A DNA stretch of 64,000 nt, taken from the NCBI GenBank assembly GCA_958296165.1, contig OY282447.1, forward strand, positions 682,001 through 746,000, given 5' to 3'. Source of the DNA: an uncultured Pseudomonadales bacterium. GTDB lineage: Bacteria > Pseudomonadota > Gammaproteobacteria > Pseudomonadales > Azotimanducaceae. The translations under genes and the position numbers were made by a program. Below, in pieces: positions 17,558-28,634 of the stretch. Numbering within the stretch: position 1 is the first letter of the stretch; every line of letters starts with the position of its first letter. The notes below the pieces were generated by a model, which was not told the DNA's origin, did not search any database, and worked only from the letters and a program-made list of their open reading frames with translations.

Positions 17558-19279
17558 GCCGCGACCCGGGTCTGGAAGCCAGAACGAAATATGTCGAGGA
17601 ATATCGCACGTGGCACTCGGGATGGGGACTGAACTACGAGCTTTCTTGAGTGCCTACTGTAGATGCGCTTGAGCGACGTGTGATCTACCGGAGATCTAAA
17701 TGGGGAGCTATGTGAGAACTCTAGGGCCATGATGTCCTTTACCGTGCCGCCGCTGCACATCTCTTGTATCTCCGGCCAACCGAGAGCTCCTAACCGCCTA
17801 TTGTCCCGGAATATGTCCTTTGGTGGCCCAATCTGAACATTATCTAGGTGAGAAGTGGCGACGACGCCTACGCTGTCGCTCACGTACCATAGGACCCTCG
17901 CAGGCGCTTGGATCATGTGATGGTGGCTGTTCTTCCGAAAGTAGACATTCTGGAAGCGTAGCAGGACGCTCTTGTCAGCGCCAAACAGGTCATATGCCGC
18001 TTGTCTCGTGTCGAACAACGATCTTGCGTAACCGGGCTTTATTGGTACCATCAAGCATTCTAGGCCGCCGTCCTCTAGTGCGACGGGAGAACATGCCCTT
18101 TCCAGTTCGATGGGCTCGGCGTGGCGGTGTCGAGGGTGTACTTTGGCCAACAGGTTGGAACGCGACATGATGTGCGCTGGGCAATCGCGGACGAATCGTC
18201 CGTCGTCGCTCTCCGTAAACCCCAGCCGCGCCAGCTGCGCCGTAGCCTCAGGCGTTGTACTACCAGGCTCCAACTTAACCGACTCGTAGCCGTGCTCGAC
18301 GGCTTCGTGTACTACGCTTGCGATTGCGTACTCCGTGAACACCGATCCCTCGCGTCCGCGTGAGGCCCTACATAGTCCCGCAACAAGGGCACGGCCGTCG
18401 TCGTCGTCTTTCGTGCTCCGGATAGCAACCAGCGTATCTCCCGACCAAAGCCCTTCAGTGCGCCACACATGAGGATGGGACAGCGCCATATCCAAATGGC
18501 CCTTCAAGTAACTCTTCCGTTCGTGCGGGCCGAGAAAATTGTGGACAGGCAATGCGGACGCATCGGCCTCGCCAACCTTCCGCCACGCCAAATTCATCCC
18601 CGACACTGGCATGGGACTGTAGGAGTCCCTGTCAGTAAACTCGTTCAGACGAACGATCAGCCTGTATGGATGGAGGACTTCCACAGACGTAAGATGTTTG
18701 ATTTCCGGAGTCTTACGCAGCAGCAGCTCGTCCCGGGTTAGAAATACGTTGATGCTCGAAGTGGCAGTCATGGCTAACTGTCGAATGTCGGACTCTTGGC
18801 TTCTCGTGGACGACGGCAAGACTTGCCTGAGGCGATGCACCACATCAGGCATGCGGTCTGCATCGTGTGTCACTCGAGGAAAGGTCAATGCAAGGTTCCG
18901 AGATCGTGTACGCCGTTCGGACGAGTTAGCACGGTCTATTTCGTTGAACGTCTCGTCCGCTATATGTAGAGCCAGCAAGTCGTGTAGGAAGTCCGCGCGA
19001 AGCCCCTTGGCGATGTCACTTTCAAGATCGTGGAGTTGGAAGAACAGTTGGGCGTCAATGACAACACTGACCTTGTCATCCGATGCCAGCGTCGAAAAGA
19101 TGTCTTGCTGGGCAGCGCCGGGAATACCGCGACACCAACTCGTCAGCCACGCACCATGTGTCTTGGCTTCCTTCTGTGCGAGCGCGACGAAACCGAGCCT
19201 AGGCCACATGGCGTTGGCCGAATAGCCTCGGCGACAGTTCAGCTTGACGACACCCACCCGATACTCCTTAGGCGCTGCA
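17554..19279 (-). pseudogene. 3' part of a GNAT-PIN-GNAT fusion gene cut by an insertion sequence
   Basis: The frame enters directly from the insertion sequence and continues the first acetyltransferase domain (GVVKLNCRRGYSANAMWPRLGF). A PIN-like nuclease region follows, with IDAQLFFQL, ESDIRQLA and FLTRDELLL carrying the expected acidic residues. A second GNAT domain (FTEYAIASVVHEAVEHGY ... ARLGF) and a C-terminal tail of about 170 residues complete it. The 5' part lies across the element at 20570-20871. A GTG at 19257 could start a truncated protein. Whole, the protein would have about 675 residues. The combination suggests an RNase with acetyltransferase modules, perhaps toxin-like. Confidence 0.75.
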
Positions 19280-20569
19280 ACAAAACAAACGTTATGATTG
19301 GTCAGTCTGATCGACAGTGGGAGAGGTCATGGAAGACCCGATCGTGCGAACGATACTTGAGAAATACATGACGTTGGCGCCGTTGCTGAACGAGCGGACG
19401 GCGCGGATTTGGGCGGCGACGGAGGCGCGGGCGCTGGGGCGCGGCGGCGTGACGCGGGTGATGGAGGCGACGGGGATGTCGCGGCGACGCGTCGCGGCGG
19501 GCGTTCGGGAGATCGAGTCGCGCGGCGCCGTCGCGGAGCCGACGGCGCGGCAGCGGGCGCCGGGAGGCGGTCGGAAGCGGCTGACGGAGCGGGATCCGGG
19601 TCTGGCGGCGGATCTGGAGAGGCTGGTGGATCCGGCGACGCGGGGCGACCCGGAGGGGCCGCTGCTGTGGACGAGCCTGAGCACGGCGAAGCTGGCGGCG
19701 GCGCTGGCGGAGCGGGGCCGCGAGGTCAGCGGTCGGACGGTGGCGCGGATGCTGCGCGCGATGGGCTACAGCCTGCAGGCGAACCGCAAGACGACGGAGG
19801 GGAGGCAGCATGCGGACCGGGACGCGCAGTTCAACCACGTCAACCGGCGGGCGCGGGCGTTCCAGCGCCGCGGCGACCCGGTGGCGTCGGTGGACGCGAA
19901 GAAGAAGGAGCTGGTCGGCGACTTCCGCAACGGCGGGCGCGAATGGCGACCGCAGGGCGACCCGGAGCGGGTGCGCGTCCACGACTTCAAGGACGGGGCC
20001 CTGGGCAAGGCCATTCCCCACGGCGTGTGCGACCTGTCGGCGGACGCCGGCCGGGTGAGCGTCGGGGTCGACCACGACACGGCGTCGTTCGCCGTGGAGA
20101 CGCTGCGGCGCTGGTGGCGGAACATGGGAAGCGGGGCCTGCCCGGACGCCGGCCGGCTGCTGGCCACCGCCGACGCCGGCGGCTCGAACGGCGCCCGCAG
20201 CCGGCTGTGGAAGGCGGAACTGCAGCGCTTCGCCGACGAGACGGGGCTGAAGGCGTCGGTGTGCCACTTCCCGCCCGGCACGAGCAAGTGGAACAAGATC
20301 GAGCACCGGATGTTCTGCCGCATCACGCAGAACTGGCGCGCCCGACCGCTGGCGAGCCGCGAAGCGGTGGTGGAGCTCATCGCCAACACGACCACCGCCA
20401 AGGGGCTGACGGTGCGCGCCGAACTGGACGACAACGAGTACCCCACGGGCCGGAAGGTGACCGACGAGCAGATGGCAGCCCTTTCGCTTTCCAGAGACAA
20501 GTTCCATGGCGACTGGAACTACATGATCTCGCCAAATCGCAAAACCGAATAATAAATCGTTTATTTTGT
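19280..20569 (+). mobile_element. ISAzo13-family insertion sequence, about 1.29 kb
   Basis: Imperfect terminal inverted repeats flank the transposase: left ACAAAACAAACGTTATGATT from 19280, right end reading on the minus strand ACAAAATAAACGATTT from 20569. The termini match at 11 of the first 12 positions. No clear target duplication is seen (TAG on one side, TGC on the other). Excising 19280-20569 exactly restores an open frame through the interrupted acetyltransferase gene, which supports these boundaries. Confidence 0.85.
19329..20552 (+). CDS. ISAzo13-family transposase
   Basis: The 407-residue protein has an N-terminal helical DNA-binding part (RRRVAAGVREIE) and a DDE-type catalytic part with DAKKKELVGDF, ADAGGSNGARS and SKWNKIEHRMF, the pattern of the ISAzo13/Rhodopirellula-type group. 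The ATG at 19329 has GGGAGAGG just upstream. The gene is complete, so the element may still be mobile. Very high G+C at third positions makes long open frames on both strands; these are shadows. Confidence 0.93.
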   Translation: MEDPIVRTILEKYMTLAPLLNERTARIWAATEARALGRGGVTRVMEATGMSRRRVAAGVREIESRGAVAEPTARQRAPGGGRKRLTERDPGLAADLERLVDPATRGDPEGPLLWTSLSTAKLAAALAERGREVSGRTVARMLRAMGYSLQANRKTTEGRQHADRDAQFNHVNRRARAFQRRGDPVASVDAKKKELVGDFRNGGREWRPQGDPERVRVHDFKDGALGKAIPHGVCDLSADAGRVSVGVDHDTASFAVETLRRWWRNMGSGACPDAGRLLATADAGGSNGARSRLWKAELQRFADETGLKASVCHFPPGTSKWNKIEHRMFCRITQNWRARPLASREAVVELIANTTTAKGLTVRAELDDNEYPTGRKVTDEQMAALSLSRDKFHGDWNYMISPNRKTE

Positions 20570-20871
20570 CTAGAGTCCTTAGCTCTTTCAACGACTGCCT
20601 CCATTAGCCGCCTAGCGTGACCGGTACCTCTTTCGTCCCAAGAGACGCACAGATGGATGACTCGAATGTGGTACTGGTGGTGTGCGCAAAGAACGTACGC
20701 GAGAAGACCGTCCGCGCCGCGAAGGCCGATCCCGCCGCCTTCTCGAAGGTAGTCCTCCATCACAGGCCCAGGCAAAAAACCAACTGTCTCGTTGTTCTGT
20801 GCGCGAAGCGCCTCGACGGCGTCCAAGTCGTCGACCGAAAGAACGACTACAGGAGGTGTTCCAAGTTGCAT
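20570..20871 (-). pseudogene. 5' part of the interrupted GNAT-PIN-GNAT gene
   Basis: About 100 codons encode the N-terminal half of a GNAT acetyltransferase fold, including the acetyl-CoA-binding stretch VSWDERGTGHARRLMEAVVERA. The ATG at 20871 overlaps the stop of the brxC'-methylase' pseudogene by one base (TGATG). The frame is broken by the insertion sequence and resumes at 19279 as GVVKLNC. Joining both sides gives KDSS-AAPKEYR-VGVV with no stop. Confidence 0.75.
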
Positions 20872-22217
20872 CACTGTCGTTGCTCCACCAATCCGGCCGA
20901 GCGGTGACTGTTTTGCTTAGCATCGGATTCCTTGACCGCTGAAGATTGGCGGACGGTAGCTTGGTCATACCACATCAGCAGCTTCGGGTCTTCCTGCAGG
21001 ATGTTTTCGGGGATCTTGGCTGCCACGTCGACCGTAGCGTAGTCTTGGGCCTGCCAGGCGTGGCGGAAGCCGGCGCGGATGGCTTCTAGGCGGAAGAGCT
21101 TGAGGCGGCGGTGTTCGGAGTTCTCTAGATCGCCTGCCTTGTGAGGGTCTGGGACATACCAGCGGTCCTTCGCTTTGGCGCGGAGGGTTGGGGCGTCCTT
21201 TGGGAGCTTGCGGAGGTCTTTGTAGTTCGTCGAGAGGTAGGCGTGAAGCTGGGACGGGACTTCGCCCCGGCCGTTGTAGTGGGGAAGTTCTCTCTTAGGA
21301 GAGTCGCCAGTTCCAGCATCTTTTCGTGCTTGGCCCAGCCGGCGAGCTCCTTGATGTAGTGCGGGTGGATGTCTTGGTAGGTCTGCGGTTTGGCGTCTAG
21401 CCGTTGACGGAGCCATTGGATGGCGCTCTCCTCGTCCTTGACGAAAAGTTCTAGCTGGACCACTTGGCCCACGGTTGCGCGCCGGCGGTCGTACTCCACG
21501 GCTTGTTCGGGGAGGAAATACATGCGGTCGCGTTCGGCGAAGCGCTGCCGCAGATCTTGGTAGAACTCCGTTGCCGATAGAGGAACGGCGCAGATCCTTG
21601 CAGGCTTCGCCGACCTCGCGCAGGAAGTTCAAGTCTAGGATGAGTTCTTGATCTCTGCGCGTGCGCAGGTAGTCGAGCAGCTCGTCCACCACCAGCAGCA
21701 GGCCTTGATCTGGAAACGTACGGTGGAACGCCGCCATCATTTCCTCAAAGCAGCGCTTGTTGGTCACCACTTGGTCGGTGGGCGGAAACTGGTAGGCCAC
21801 GCCCATGCGCACCAAGCCCTGCTCCAACTCGCCGGCGAGGATGTCCCGCAAGGCCATCGTGGAGGCGCCGATCTCCGTGCGCACCACTTGGAACTTGCCG
21901 GCGATCTGTTCGGCGGCTTCTGCGGCACGGGGATGGTCGAGGCTCGCCGCCAGCTCGGCGTGCTCCGCCAGCGCCGAAAGCACAGACATGAGATGCGATT
22001 TGCCGGTGCCGTAGTTGCCCACCACCAGCAGCCCCTTGTTGTCCGCCGGGCGGTCGAATTGCAAGTGCGGGATGGCGTGATCGGCTAAGCGCGCCGCCAT
22101 CTCGTCCGACACCACGTACGTTTCCACCAAGCGGCGGGCGTCGTCGGCGCGATCCGCATTGCGCAGCTGCACTACGGATTCGATGGCCTCGAAGTGGATG
22201 AGCTCGCGGTATTTCAT
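20871..22217 (-). pseudogene. Fusion of the 5' part of brxC (DUF6079-like ATPase) with the 3' part of a BREX methylase-like gene
   Basis: Codons 1 to about 205 match the BREX-3 BrxC/PglY ATPase start: [10 protein letters not shown], Walker [27 protein letters not shown] and [16 protein letters not shown]. Then, near base 21590, the sequence switches frame to [19 protein letters not shown] ... [15 protein letters not shown], which I recognise as the C-terminal region of large BREX-associated DNA methylases. A second frameshift in the G run 21281-21284 returns to the first frame for the tail ([17 protein letters not shown] ... [13 protein letters not shown]). The gene order brxF-brxC-pglXI makes a deletion joining the two genes the simplest explanation. 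About 1000 codons of brxC and most of the methylase would be missing. Confidence 0.75.
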
Positions 22218-22720
22218 GGCATTTCGTCGTATGTTCCCACCGGCACGACCAACACGTCCGCGGCGGGATAGCGGCCGTGTTCGGGATGCCCCGGTACGGC
22301 GTAGCGCAGTGTGCCATTGTCCAGCGCGCCCGTCCACGCAGCCACCACGGTTCTGTCGCGGGAGAGCCCCTGCAGCAGGCGCAGCGGATCCTGATGCAAG
22401 TCGGCATCGAACAACAACTCGATGTGGTCGAGCAGCACGATGTCGCGGCCTTCCGCGACTGCCACTAGCTGCTCAAGCAAAGGACGCACTTGCCGCGCCC
22501 GCTCGTGCGCAGCGAACTCCAGCATTCGCCGCGACAGCTCCAGGCCCACATTCACTACCGGCACAGCGGTGTGTGCGCTCACGGCAGTCAGCGCATCGCT
22601 CTTGCCGGCGCCGGCGGAGCCCGCCACTAGCACCAGCCGGTGATAGAGCCGCTCCGCCTGGACGATGCCGTCGACGATGGCCCTCGCGGCTCGGTCAAGC
22701 GGCAACGTCGGTGCCTTCAA
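22214..22720 (-). CDS. brxF: BREX-3 P-loop protein BrxF
   Basis: The 168-residue protein has Walker A ([11 protein letters not shown], about residue 35), a Walker B-like block [12 protein letters not shown] and the BrxF family stretches [32 protein letters not shown] and the C-terminal [13 protein letters not shown]. BrxF is the first gene and hallmark of BREX type 3. It starts at TTG with GAGG/GGAG upstream and overlaps the brxC ATG by four bases. It is intact although the rest of the system is broken. It is transcribed away from the FmdB-type gene; the 124-base spacer must hold both promoters. Confidence 0.85.
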   Translation of the reverse strand: MKAPTLPLDRAARAIVDGIVQAERLYHRLVLVAGSAGAGKSDALTAVSAHTAVPVVNVGLELSRRMLEFAAHERARQVRPLLEQLVAVAEGRDIVLLDHIELLFDADLHQDPLRLLQGLSRDRTVVAAWTGALDNGTLRYAVPGHPEHGRYPAADVLVVPVGTYDEMP

Positions 22721-22844
22721 TCTCCAACCTCACGTCAACCTGACCCAACGCCCCCACGGCAAAGAGCGGCGTCAGCATACAGCGTGTTTTTCGGCGGCGA
22801 CTTCATTATGCTTCGCGCTCCCCAACTTGCCGGAGCTTCCAAAG

Positions 22845-23228
22845 GTGCCCATCTACGAGTATGCGTGTGGTTCGTGTGAGCATCGATTCGAGACCATCCA
22901 AAGAGCCAGTGAAGAGCCGCTGCGCGATTGCCCAGAGTGCGGAGACGCCACGCTCAAGAAACTGCTTTCCGCTCCCGTGTTCCGGCTGAAAGGGAGCGGC
23001 TGGTACGAAACGGACTTCAAGACGGGCGACAAACGCAACGTCTCGGATGGCGGTGACGCTCCGCCTGGCGCAGCGGACGCGGGCGGCAAGGCGGATGCCA
23101 AGGCCAAGGCCGATTCGAGCGGCAAGACGGCAAAGAACGGCGGCGAATCCAAGGCTGCGAAGAGCGAGTCCAAATCCAGCGCAAAGAGCGACGGCGGCAA
23201 GTCATCCGCCGCGCCGGCGAAGGACTAG
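22845..23228 (+). CDS. FmdB-type zinc-ribbon protein
   Basis: A GTG start gives [15 protein letters not shown], the signature of the FmdB/CxxC zinc-ribbon family, with a second CPECG knuckle. About residues 60-127 are a low-complexity Lys/Ala/Ser/Asp-rich tail, probably disordered. In many proteobacteria this gene lies just upstream of aspS, as here (17-base gap). Function in the cell is not well defined; it may regulate transcription. Confidence 0.88.
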   Translation: MPIYEYACGSCEHRFETIQRASEEPLRDCPECGDATLKKLLSAPVFRLKGSGWYETDFKTGDKRNVSDGGDAPPGAADAGGKADAKAKADSSGKTAKNGGESKAAKSESKSSAKSDGGKSSAAPAKD

Positions 23229-23245
23229 CGCACTCGCGCCGAGAC

Positions 23246-25027
23246 ATGCGAACCCACTATTGCGGCGATGTCACCGCCGCCAATATCGGCGAGACCGTCG
23301 AACTCACCGGCTGGGTGCATCGCCGTCGCGACCACGGCGGCGTCATCTTCCTGGATGTGCGCGACCGCGCCGGCATCGTGCAGGTGGTGTACGACCCAGA
23401 TACACCAGCGAGCTTTGCCGTAGCCGACCGTGTACGCAACGAATACGTCCTAGCCATCAAAGGGCGCGTTCGGCCACGGCCAGCGGGTACTGTCAATCCA
23501 TCCATGAAGACCGGCGCAATCGAAGTGCTAGGCAGCAGCTTGACGGTGCTCAACGAATCGGCCACGCCGCCCATCCAAGTGGACGAATACTCGGATGCCG
23601 GCGAGGAAGTGCGCCTTAGGTACCGTTTTCTGGATCTGCGCCGGCCTGAAATGCTGCAACGTTTGCAGCTGCGCGCCCAGGCGGCCAGCCATACGCGGCG
23701 ATTCTTGGAGAGCGAAGGGTATTGGGAGGTCGAAACGCCCACGCTCACCAAGACGACGCCCGAAGGAGCACGCGACTATCTGGTGCCGAGCCGCACCCAG
23801 CCCAGCCAGTTCTATGCGCTGCCGCAGTCGCCACAACTCTTCAAGCAGTTGCTGATGATGTCGTCGGTGGACAAGTATTTTCAGCTGGCGCGCTGCTACC
23901 GCGACGAAGACCTGCGCGCAGACCGCCAGCCGGAGTTCACGCAGATCGACATCGAAGCGTCGTTCGTCGCCGAACGCGAAGTGATGGATTTGGCGGAACG
24001 CTTGCTGAAGTCCCTGTTCAAGGAGACGATAAACGTCGAACTGCCGGATTTTCCGGTGCTCACGCACGCCGACGCGCTGGTGCGCTTCGGCACAGACGCG
24101 CCGGACTTGCGCAATCCTCTGGAACTGGTGGACATCGCCGATCTCGTGCAGGAGGTGGCGTTCAAGGTGTTCAGTGCCCCCGCCAACGACGCCAATGGGC
24201 GAGTCGTCGCACTGAAAGGGCCGGGCGCCGCATCCAAATTGTCGCGCCGCGAATTGGACGACTATGTAAGTTTCGTGGGCCGCTACGGCGCCAAGGGCCT
24301 CGCCTACATCAAGGTCAACGACCGCGCCGCCGGCACGAACGGCCTGCAATCGCCGATCCTCAAGTTCCTCGAACCAGCGGTGCTCGCCGCCGTTCTGGAT
24401 CGGGTCGGCGCGAGCTCGGGCGACATCGTCTTCTTCGGCGCCGACGATGCCAAGGTCGTCAACGACGCCATGGGCGCCTTTCGCAACGAGTTGGGCCGTG
24501 TGCTCAACGTTGTTGAGGATCGCTGGGCGCCGCTGTGGGTCACCGAGTTTCCAATGTTCGAGCAGCACGCTCGGGCCGGGCCCGGCACCGCCACCGATGT
24601 CTCGGCGCTAGCGCCCGCACACCATCCGTTCACGCAACCTGCCTGCTCCGCCGCCGAGTTGCTTGCCAACCCGCGCACGGCGAAAGCGCGCGCCTACGAT
24701 TTCGTGCTGAATGGCACCGAAGTAGGCGGCGGCTCCATCCGCATCAACGATCCCGTCATGCAAGAAGCGGTATTTGAAGCGCTCGGCTTGCGTCAGGAAG
24801 GGCAAGTGAAGTTCGGCTTTCTGCTCGATGCCTTGCGGATGGGCTGTCCTCCACACGGCGGCATCGCCATCGGTTTCGACCGGCTTATGATGTTCCTCGC
24901 CGGTACCGACAACATTCGCGATGTGATCGCTTTTCCAAAGACGCAAACGGCCGCATGCCTCATGACGTCCGCGCCAAGCGTCGTAGACGAACATCAGCTG
25001 CGCGAGCTGCATATTCGCTTGCGTTGA
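23246..25027 (+). CDS. aspS: Aspartyl-tRNA synthetase
   Basis: This is a complete 593-residue class II synthetase that charges tRNA-Asp. It has an N-terminal anticodon-binding OB fold ([19 protein letters not shown]), class II motif 2 ([19 protein letters not shown]), a bacterial GAD insertion (about residues 290-420) and motif 3 ([15 protein letters not shown]). The length and domain order are of the bacterial type. It opens the conserved run aspS-yebC-ruvCAB. Confidence 0.98.
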   Translation: MRTHYCGDVTAANIGETVELTGWVHRRRDHGGVIFLDVRDRAGIVQVVYDPDTPASFAVADRVRNEYVLAIKGRVRPRPAGTVNPSMKTGAIEVLGSSLTVLNESATPPIQVDEYSDAGEEVRLRYRFLDLRRPEMLQRLQLRAQAASHTRRFLESEGYWEVETPTLTKTTPEGARDYLVPSRTQPSQFYALPQSPQLFKQLLMMSSVDKYFQLARCYRDEDLRADRQPEFTQIDIEASFVAEREVMDLAERLLKSLFKETINVELPDFPVLTHADALVRFGTDAPDLRNPLELVDIADLVQEVAFKVFSAPANDANGRVVALKGPGAASKLSRRELDDYVSFVGRYGAKGLAYIKVNDRAAGTNGLQSPILKFLEPAVLAAVLDRVGASSGDIVFFGADDAKVVNDAMGAFRNELGRVLNVVEDRWAPLWVTEFPMFEQHARAGPGTATDVSALAPAHHPFTQPACSAAELLANPRTAKARAYDFVLNGTEVGGGSIRINDPVMQEAVFEALGLRQEGQVKFGFLLDALRMGCPPHGGIAIGFDRLMMFLAGTDNIRDVIAFPKTQTAACLMTSAPSVVDEHQLRELHIRLR

Positions 25028-25067
25028 CGGCCACGTTGACGGTTGCGTCGAGAGCTACGAGGAACAT

Positions 25068-25805
25068 ATGGCCGGCCACTCCAAATGGGCCAACATCAAG
25101 CACCGAAAAGCGCGCCAAGATGCCAAACGGGCGAAGATATGGACGAAAGTAATCCGCGAACTCACGGTCGCGGCGCGTTTGGGCGGCGGCGAGCCGGCTG
25201 ATAATCCGCGCCTGCGCGTAGCCTTAGACAACGCGCTGTCCGTGAACATGCCCCGCGACACCATCGCCCGCGCCATCGCCCGCGGCGCCGGCGGACTCGA
25301 CGGCGGCAATGTGGAGGAATTGGTCTACGAGGGCTACGGCCCCGGCGGCGTGGCAGTGCTCGTCGAGGTGATGACCGACAACCGCAATCGCGCCGTCGCC
25401 GACGTGCGCCACGCGTTCAGCAAGCACGGCGGCAATCTCGGCACTGGCGGCTCGGTCGCCTACTTGTTCGCCAAACGCGGCCTCATCCGTTTGGCCGCAG
25501 ACGCCGACGAAGACACCGCCCTAGAACTCGCCTTGGAAGCGGGCGCGGAAGATCTCGAAAACGAAGACGGCGCGATGTGCGTGGTCACCTCGCCGGAGCG
25601 CTTCGGCGTTGTGGTGGATGCCCTGAAGAATGGCGGGCTGGCGCCGGAACACGCCGAAGTCGCCATGGTGCCTTCCTCCACCGCGGCCTGCGACGAGGCC
25701 ACCGCGGCCAAGGTGCTGCGCCTGATCGACGCCTTGGACGATTTGGACGACGTGCAGAACGTCTACTCCAACGCAGAGCTGCCGGAGTCGGCATTTGCCG
25801 ACTGA
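25068..25805 (+). CDS. yebC: YebC/PmpR family protein
   Basis: The start [21 protein letters not shown] is diagnostic. Three YebC domains span 245 residues, the usual length, with the loop motif [10 protein letters not shown]. Members bind DNA or help ribosomes through proline stretches. It lies 40 bases after aspS and its 3' end overlaps the ruvC start by 11 bases, matching the common gammaproteobacterial order. Confidence 0.96.
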   Translation: MAGHSKWANIKHRKARQDAKRAKIWTKVIRELTVAARLGGGEPADNPRLRVALDNALSVNMPRDTIARAIARGAGGLDGGNVEELVYEGYGPGGVAVLVEVMTDNRNRAVADVRHAFSKHGGNLGTGGSVAYLFAKRGLIRLAADADEDTALELALEAGAEDLENEDGAMCVVTSPERFGVVVDALKNGGLAPEHAEVAMVPSSTAACDEATAAKVLRLIDALDDLDDVQNVYSNAELPESAFAD

Positions 25806-26307
25806 TCGGAGCATCCGATCACGGGTGCTGGGTGTCGATCCGGGCTCGCGCATTACCGGCTACGGGTTGATCGACGCCTCCCAAGACGCCTTGCGCTACG
25901 TCGCCAGCGGTTGCATCAATACCAGAGGCGGCGCGTTTCCTACACGCTTGGCGGACATCTACCGCGGCGTGTGCGACGTGATCGCCGAACATGCGCCGGG
26001 CGAGCTCGCCATCGAAGACGTGTTCCTGTCCCGCAACCCGCAATCCGCCCTGAAACTCGGCCAAGCGCGGGGCGCCGCCATCGCCGCCGCAGTGGGCGCC
26101 GATCTGCCTGTGTACGAATATGCCGCTCGTTCCGTGAAACAGGCGGTTGTCGGCACCGGCAGGGCAAGCAAGGCGCAAGTGGCCTACATGGTGCGCATGC
26201 TGCTACGTCTGGACGCCGAACCGGCGCCCGATGCGGCCGATGCGCTTGCAGTCGCGGTCTGTCACGTCAATACTCGCCGTCAAGCGGCAAAGGACTTCTG
26301 CTCGTGA
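25795..26307 (+). CDS. ruvC: Crossover junction endodeoxyribonuclease RuvC
   Basis: RuvC resolves Holliday junctions. Catalytic acidic residues are visible in [19 protein letters not shown] and the C-terminal [12 protein letters not shown] pattern. From the TTG start the protein has 170 residues, close to the usual 173. The TTG lies within the 3' end of yebC; a GTG at 25826 would leave almost no residues before the catalytic Asp and is less likely. The stop overlaps the ruvA start (GTGA). Confidence 0.95.
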   Translation: MPTDRSIRSRVLGVDPGSRITGYGLIDASQDALRYVASGCINTRGGAFPTRLADIYRGVCDVIAEHAPGELAIEDVFLSRNPQSALKLGQARGAAIAAAVGADLPVYEYAARSVKQAVVGTGRASKAQVAYMVRMLLRLDAEPAPDAADALAVAVCHVNTRRQAAKDFCS

Positions 26308-26894
26308 TCGGTCGCCTGCGCGGCAGCCTGCTGGAACTTGGCGAGAGCGTCGCCGTCATCGATGTCGGCGGCGTGGGCTACGAGGTGGAAGTGACCACCG
26401 GCGCCGCCGCCAGCCTAGCCGCGGCGGCGCACGAGGTAGACCTCCACACCCACTTCATCGCCCGCGAGGACGGTCAATCGTTGTACGGCTTCGCCAACGC
26501 CGCCGAGCGCGACCTGTTTCGATCCGTCATCAAGGTACCGGGCATCGGCCCCAAGCTGGCGTTGGCGCTGCTGTCTACGGTTTCGCCGGAACAGTTCGCG
26601 GCTGCGGTCAGCAGCGGCAACGTTGCAGCCATCACCCGAGTGCCCGGCATCGGCAAGAAGACAGCCAGCCGGCTGGTGGTGGAATTGCGCGATCGCGTAG
26701 ACGCCATCGCCGTCGCCGCGGCGACGTCCGGCGGCAATGAAGCCGTACAGGAAGCCGTGTTGGCGCTAGTGGCGCTCGGCTATCGGGACGGCACTGCGGC
26801 GCAAGTAATAGGCGAAGTGGCCACAGCGCACGCCGATGCCAGCGTCCAGGACCTCATCAAGGAAGCGCTCAAGCGCATGGCGGTGGCGGCTTGA
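26304..26894 (+). CDS. ruvA: Holliday junction DNA helicase subunit RuvA
   Basis: The 196-residue protein begins MIGRLRG, has an OB fold with GVGYEV and two helix-hairpin-helix motifs ([18 protein letters not shown]), then a C-terminal helical domain (about 150-196) that contacts RuvB. It binds the four-way junction and recruits RuvB. The GTG start overlaps the ruvC stop and its stop overlaps the ruvB TTG, so the three genes are translationally coupled. Confidence 0.97.
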   Translation: MIGRLRGSLLELGESVAVIDVGGVGYEVEVTTGAAASLAAAAHEVDLHTHFIAREDGQSLYGFANAAERDLFRSVIKVPGIGPKLALALLSTVSPEQFAAAVSSGNVAAITRVPGIGKKTASRLVVELRDRVDAIAVAAATSGGNEAVQEAVLALVALGYRDGTAAQVIGEVATAHADASVQDLIKEALKRMAVAA

Positions 26895-27927
26895 GCGTAC
26901 AGCCCGACCGCATCACGTCCGGCGTGGCGAGCAACGGCGACGACGCACCGTTCGACCGCACCCTGCGGCCGACCAATCTCGCCGCCTACATAGGTCAGCA
27001 GGCAGTGAAGGAGCAGATGGCCATCTTCATCGAAGCCGCACGGCGACGCGGCGACACGCTGGATCACACGCTCATCTTCGGCCCACCCGGCTTGGGCAAG
27101 ACCACGCTCGCGCACATCGTCGCCAACGAGATGAACGTCGCGTTGAAGGGCACCTCCGGGCCGGTGCTGGAGAAGCAGGGCGATTTGGCGGCGCAGCTCA
27201 CGAATCTGGAAGACGGCGACGTATTGTTCATCGACGAAATCCACCGCCTCTCGCCGGTCGTCGAAGAAATCCTCTATCCGGCGATGGAAGACGGCAAGCT
27301 CGACATAGTGATCGGCGAAGGGCCGGCTGCGAAGTCGATCAAATTGGAGTTGAAGCGCTTCACTCTCGTTGGCGCAACCACGCGGGCTGGATTGCTCACC
27401 TCGCCGTTGCGCGATCGCTTCGGCATCGTGCAACGGCTGGATTTCTACAGCGTCGAGGAACTGACGGAAATCGTCGCCATATCCGCTGGCAAGCTGAACA
27501 TTCCCGCCGACGAGGACGGCGCCCGGGAAATCGCCGCCCGCTCTCGCGGCACGCCCCGAGTGGCCAATCGGCTGCTGCGCCGCGTGCGCGACTACGCCGA
27601 AGTGCGCGCCGATGGCAAAGTCACCAAGGAAACCGCAGACGCCGCGCTTGCCATGCTGGAAGTGGACAAGCGCGGCTTGGACGCCATGGATCGCCGCTTG
27701 CTGCGCACCATCGCCGGCAAGTTCGGCGGCGGCCCGGTGGGCGTCGATTCGCTGTCGGCGGCAATCAGCGAAGAAAAAGACACAGTAGAGGACGTCATAG
27801 AACCGTACCTCATCCAAGAAGGGCTGGTGATGCGCACGCCGCGCGGGCGTCTCGCCACCGAATCCGCCTATCGCCACTTGGGGTTGCTGCCAAACAACAG
27901 TCAAGACCCGCAAGGCAAACTCGAGCT

Positions 27928-27931
<4 letters not shown>
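26891..27931 (+). CDS. ruvB: Holliday junction ATP-dependent helicase RuvB
   Basis: The AAA+ motor (346 residues) has Walker A (GPPGLGKTT), Walker B (LFIDEIHR), sensor/arginine finger region (GATTRAG ... SPLRDRFG) and a C-terminal winged helix ([10 protein letters not shown]). It drives branch migration with RuvA. The start is TTG overlapping the ruvA stop. The tolQ GTG overlaps its own stop, so repair and envelope genes are joined with no spacer and no ybgC in between. Confidence 0.98.
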
Positions 27932-28611
<680 letters not shown>

Positions 28612-28634
28612 ACTGGTCGCAGACGCGAGAATCC

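Noticed and set aside
19302..20620. Long minus-strand and second plus-strand frames over the transposase
   Set aside because: They arise from very high third-position G+C; compositions are Arg/Ala/Gly-rich and show no family motif, whereas the 407-residue frame has transposase motifs.
26780..27913. 377-codon minus-strand frame opposite ruvB
   Set aside because: ruvB is unmistakable on the plus strand; the antisense frame has no family features.
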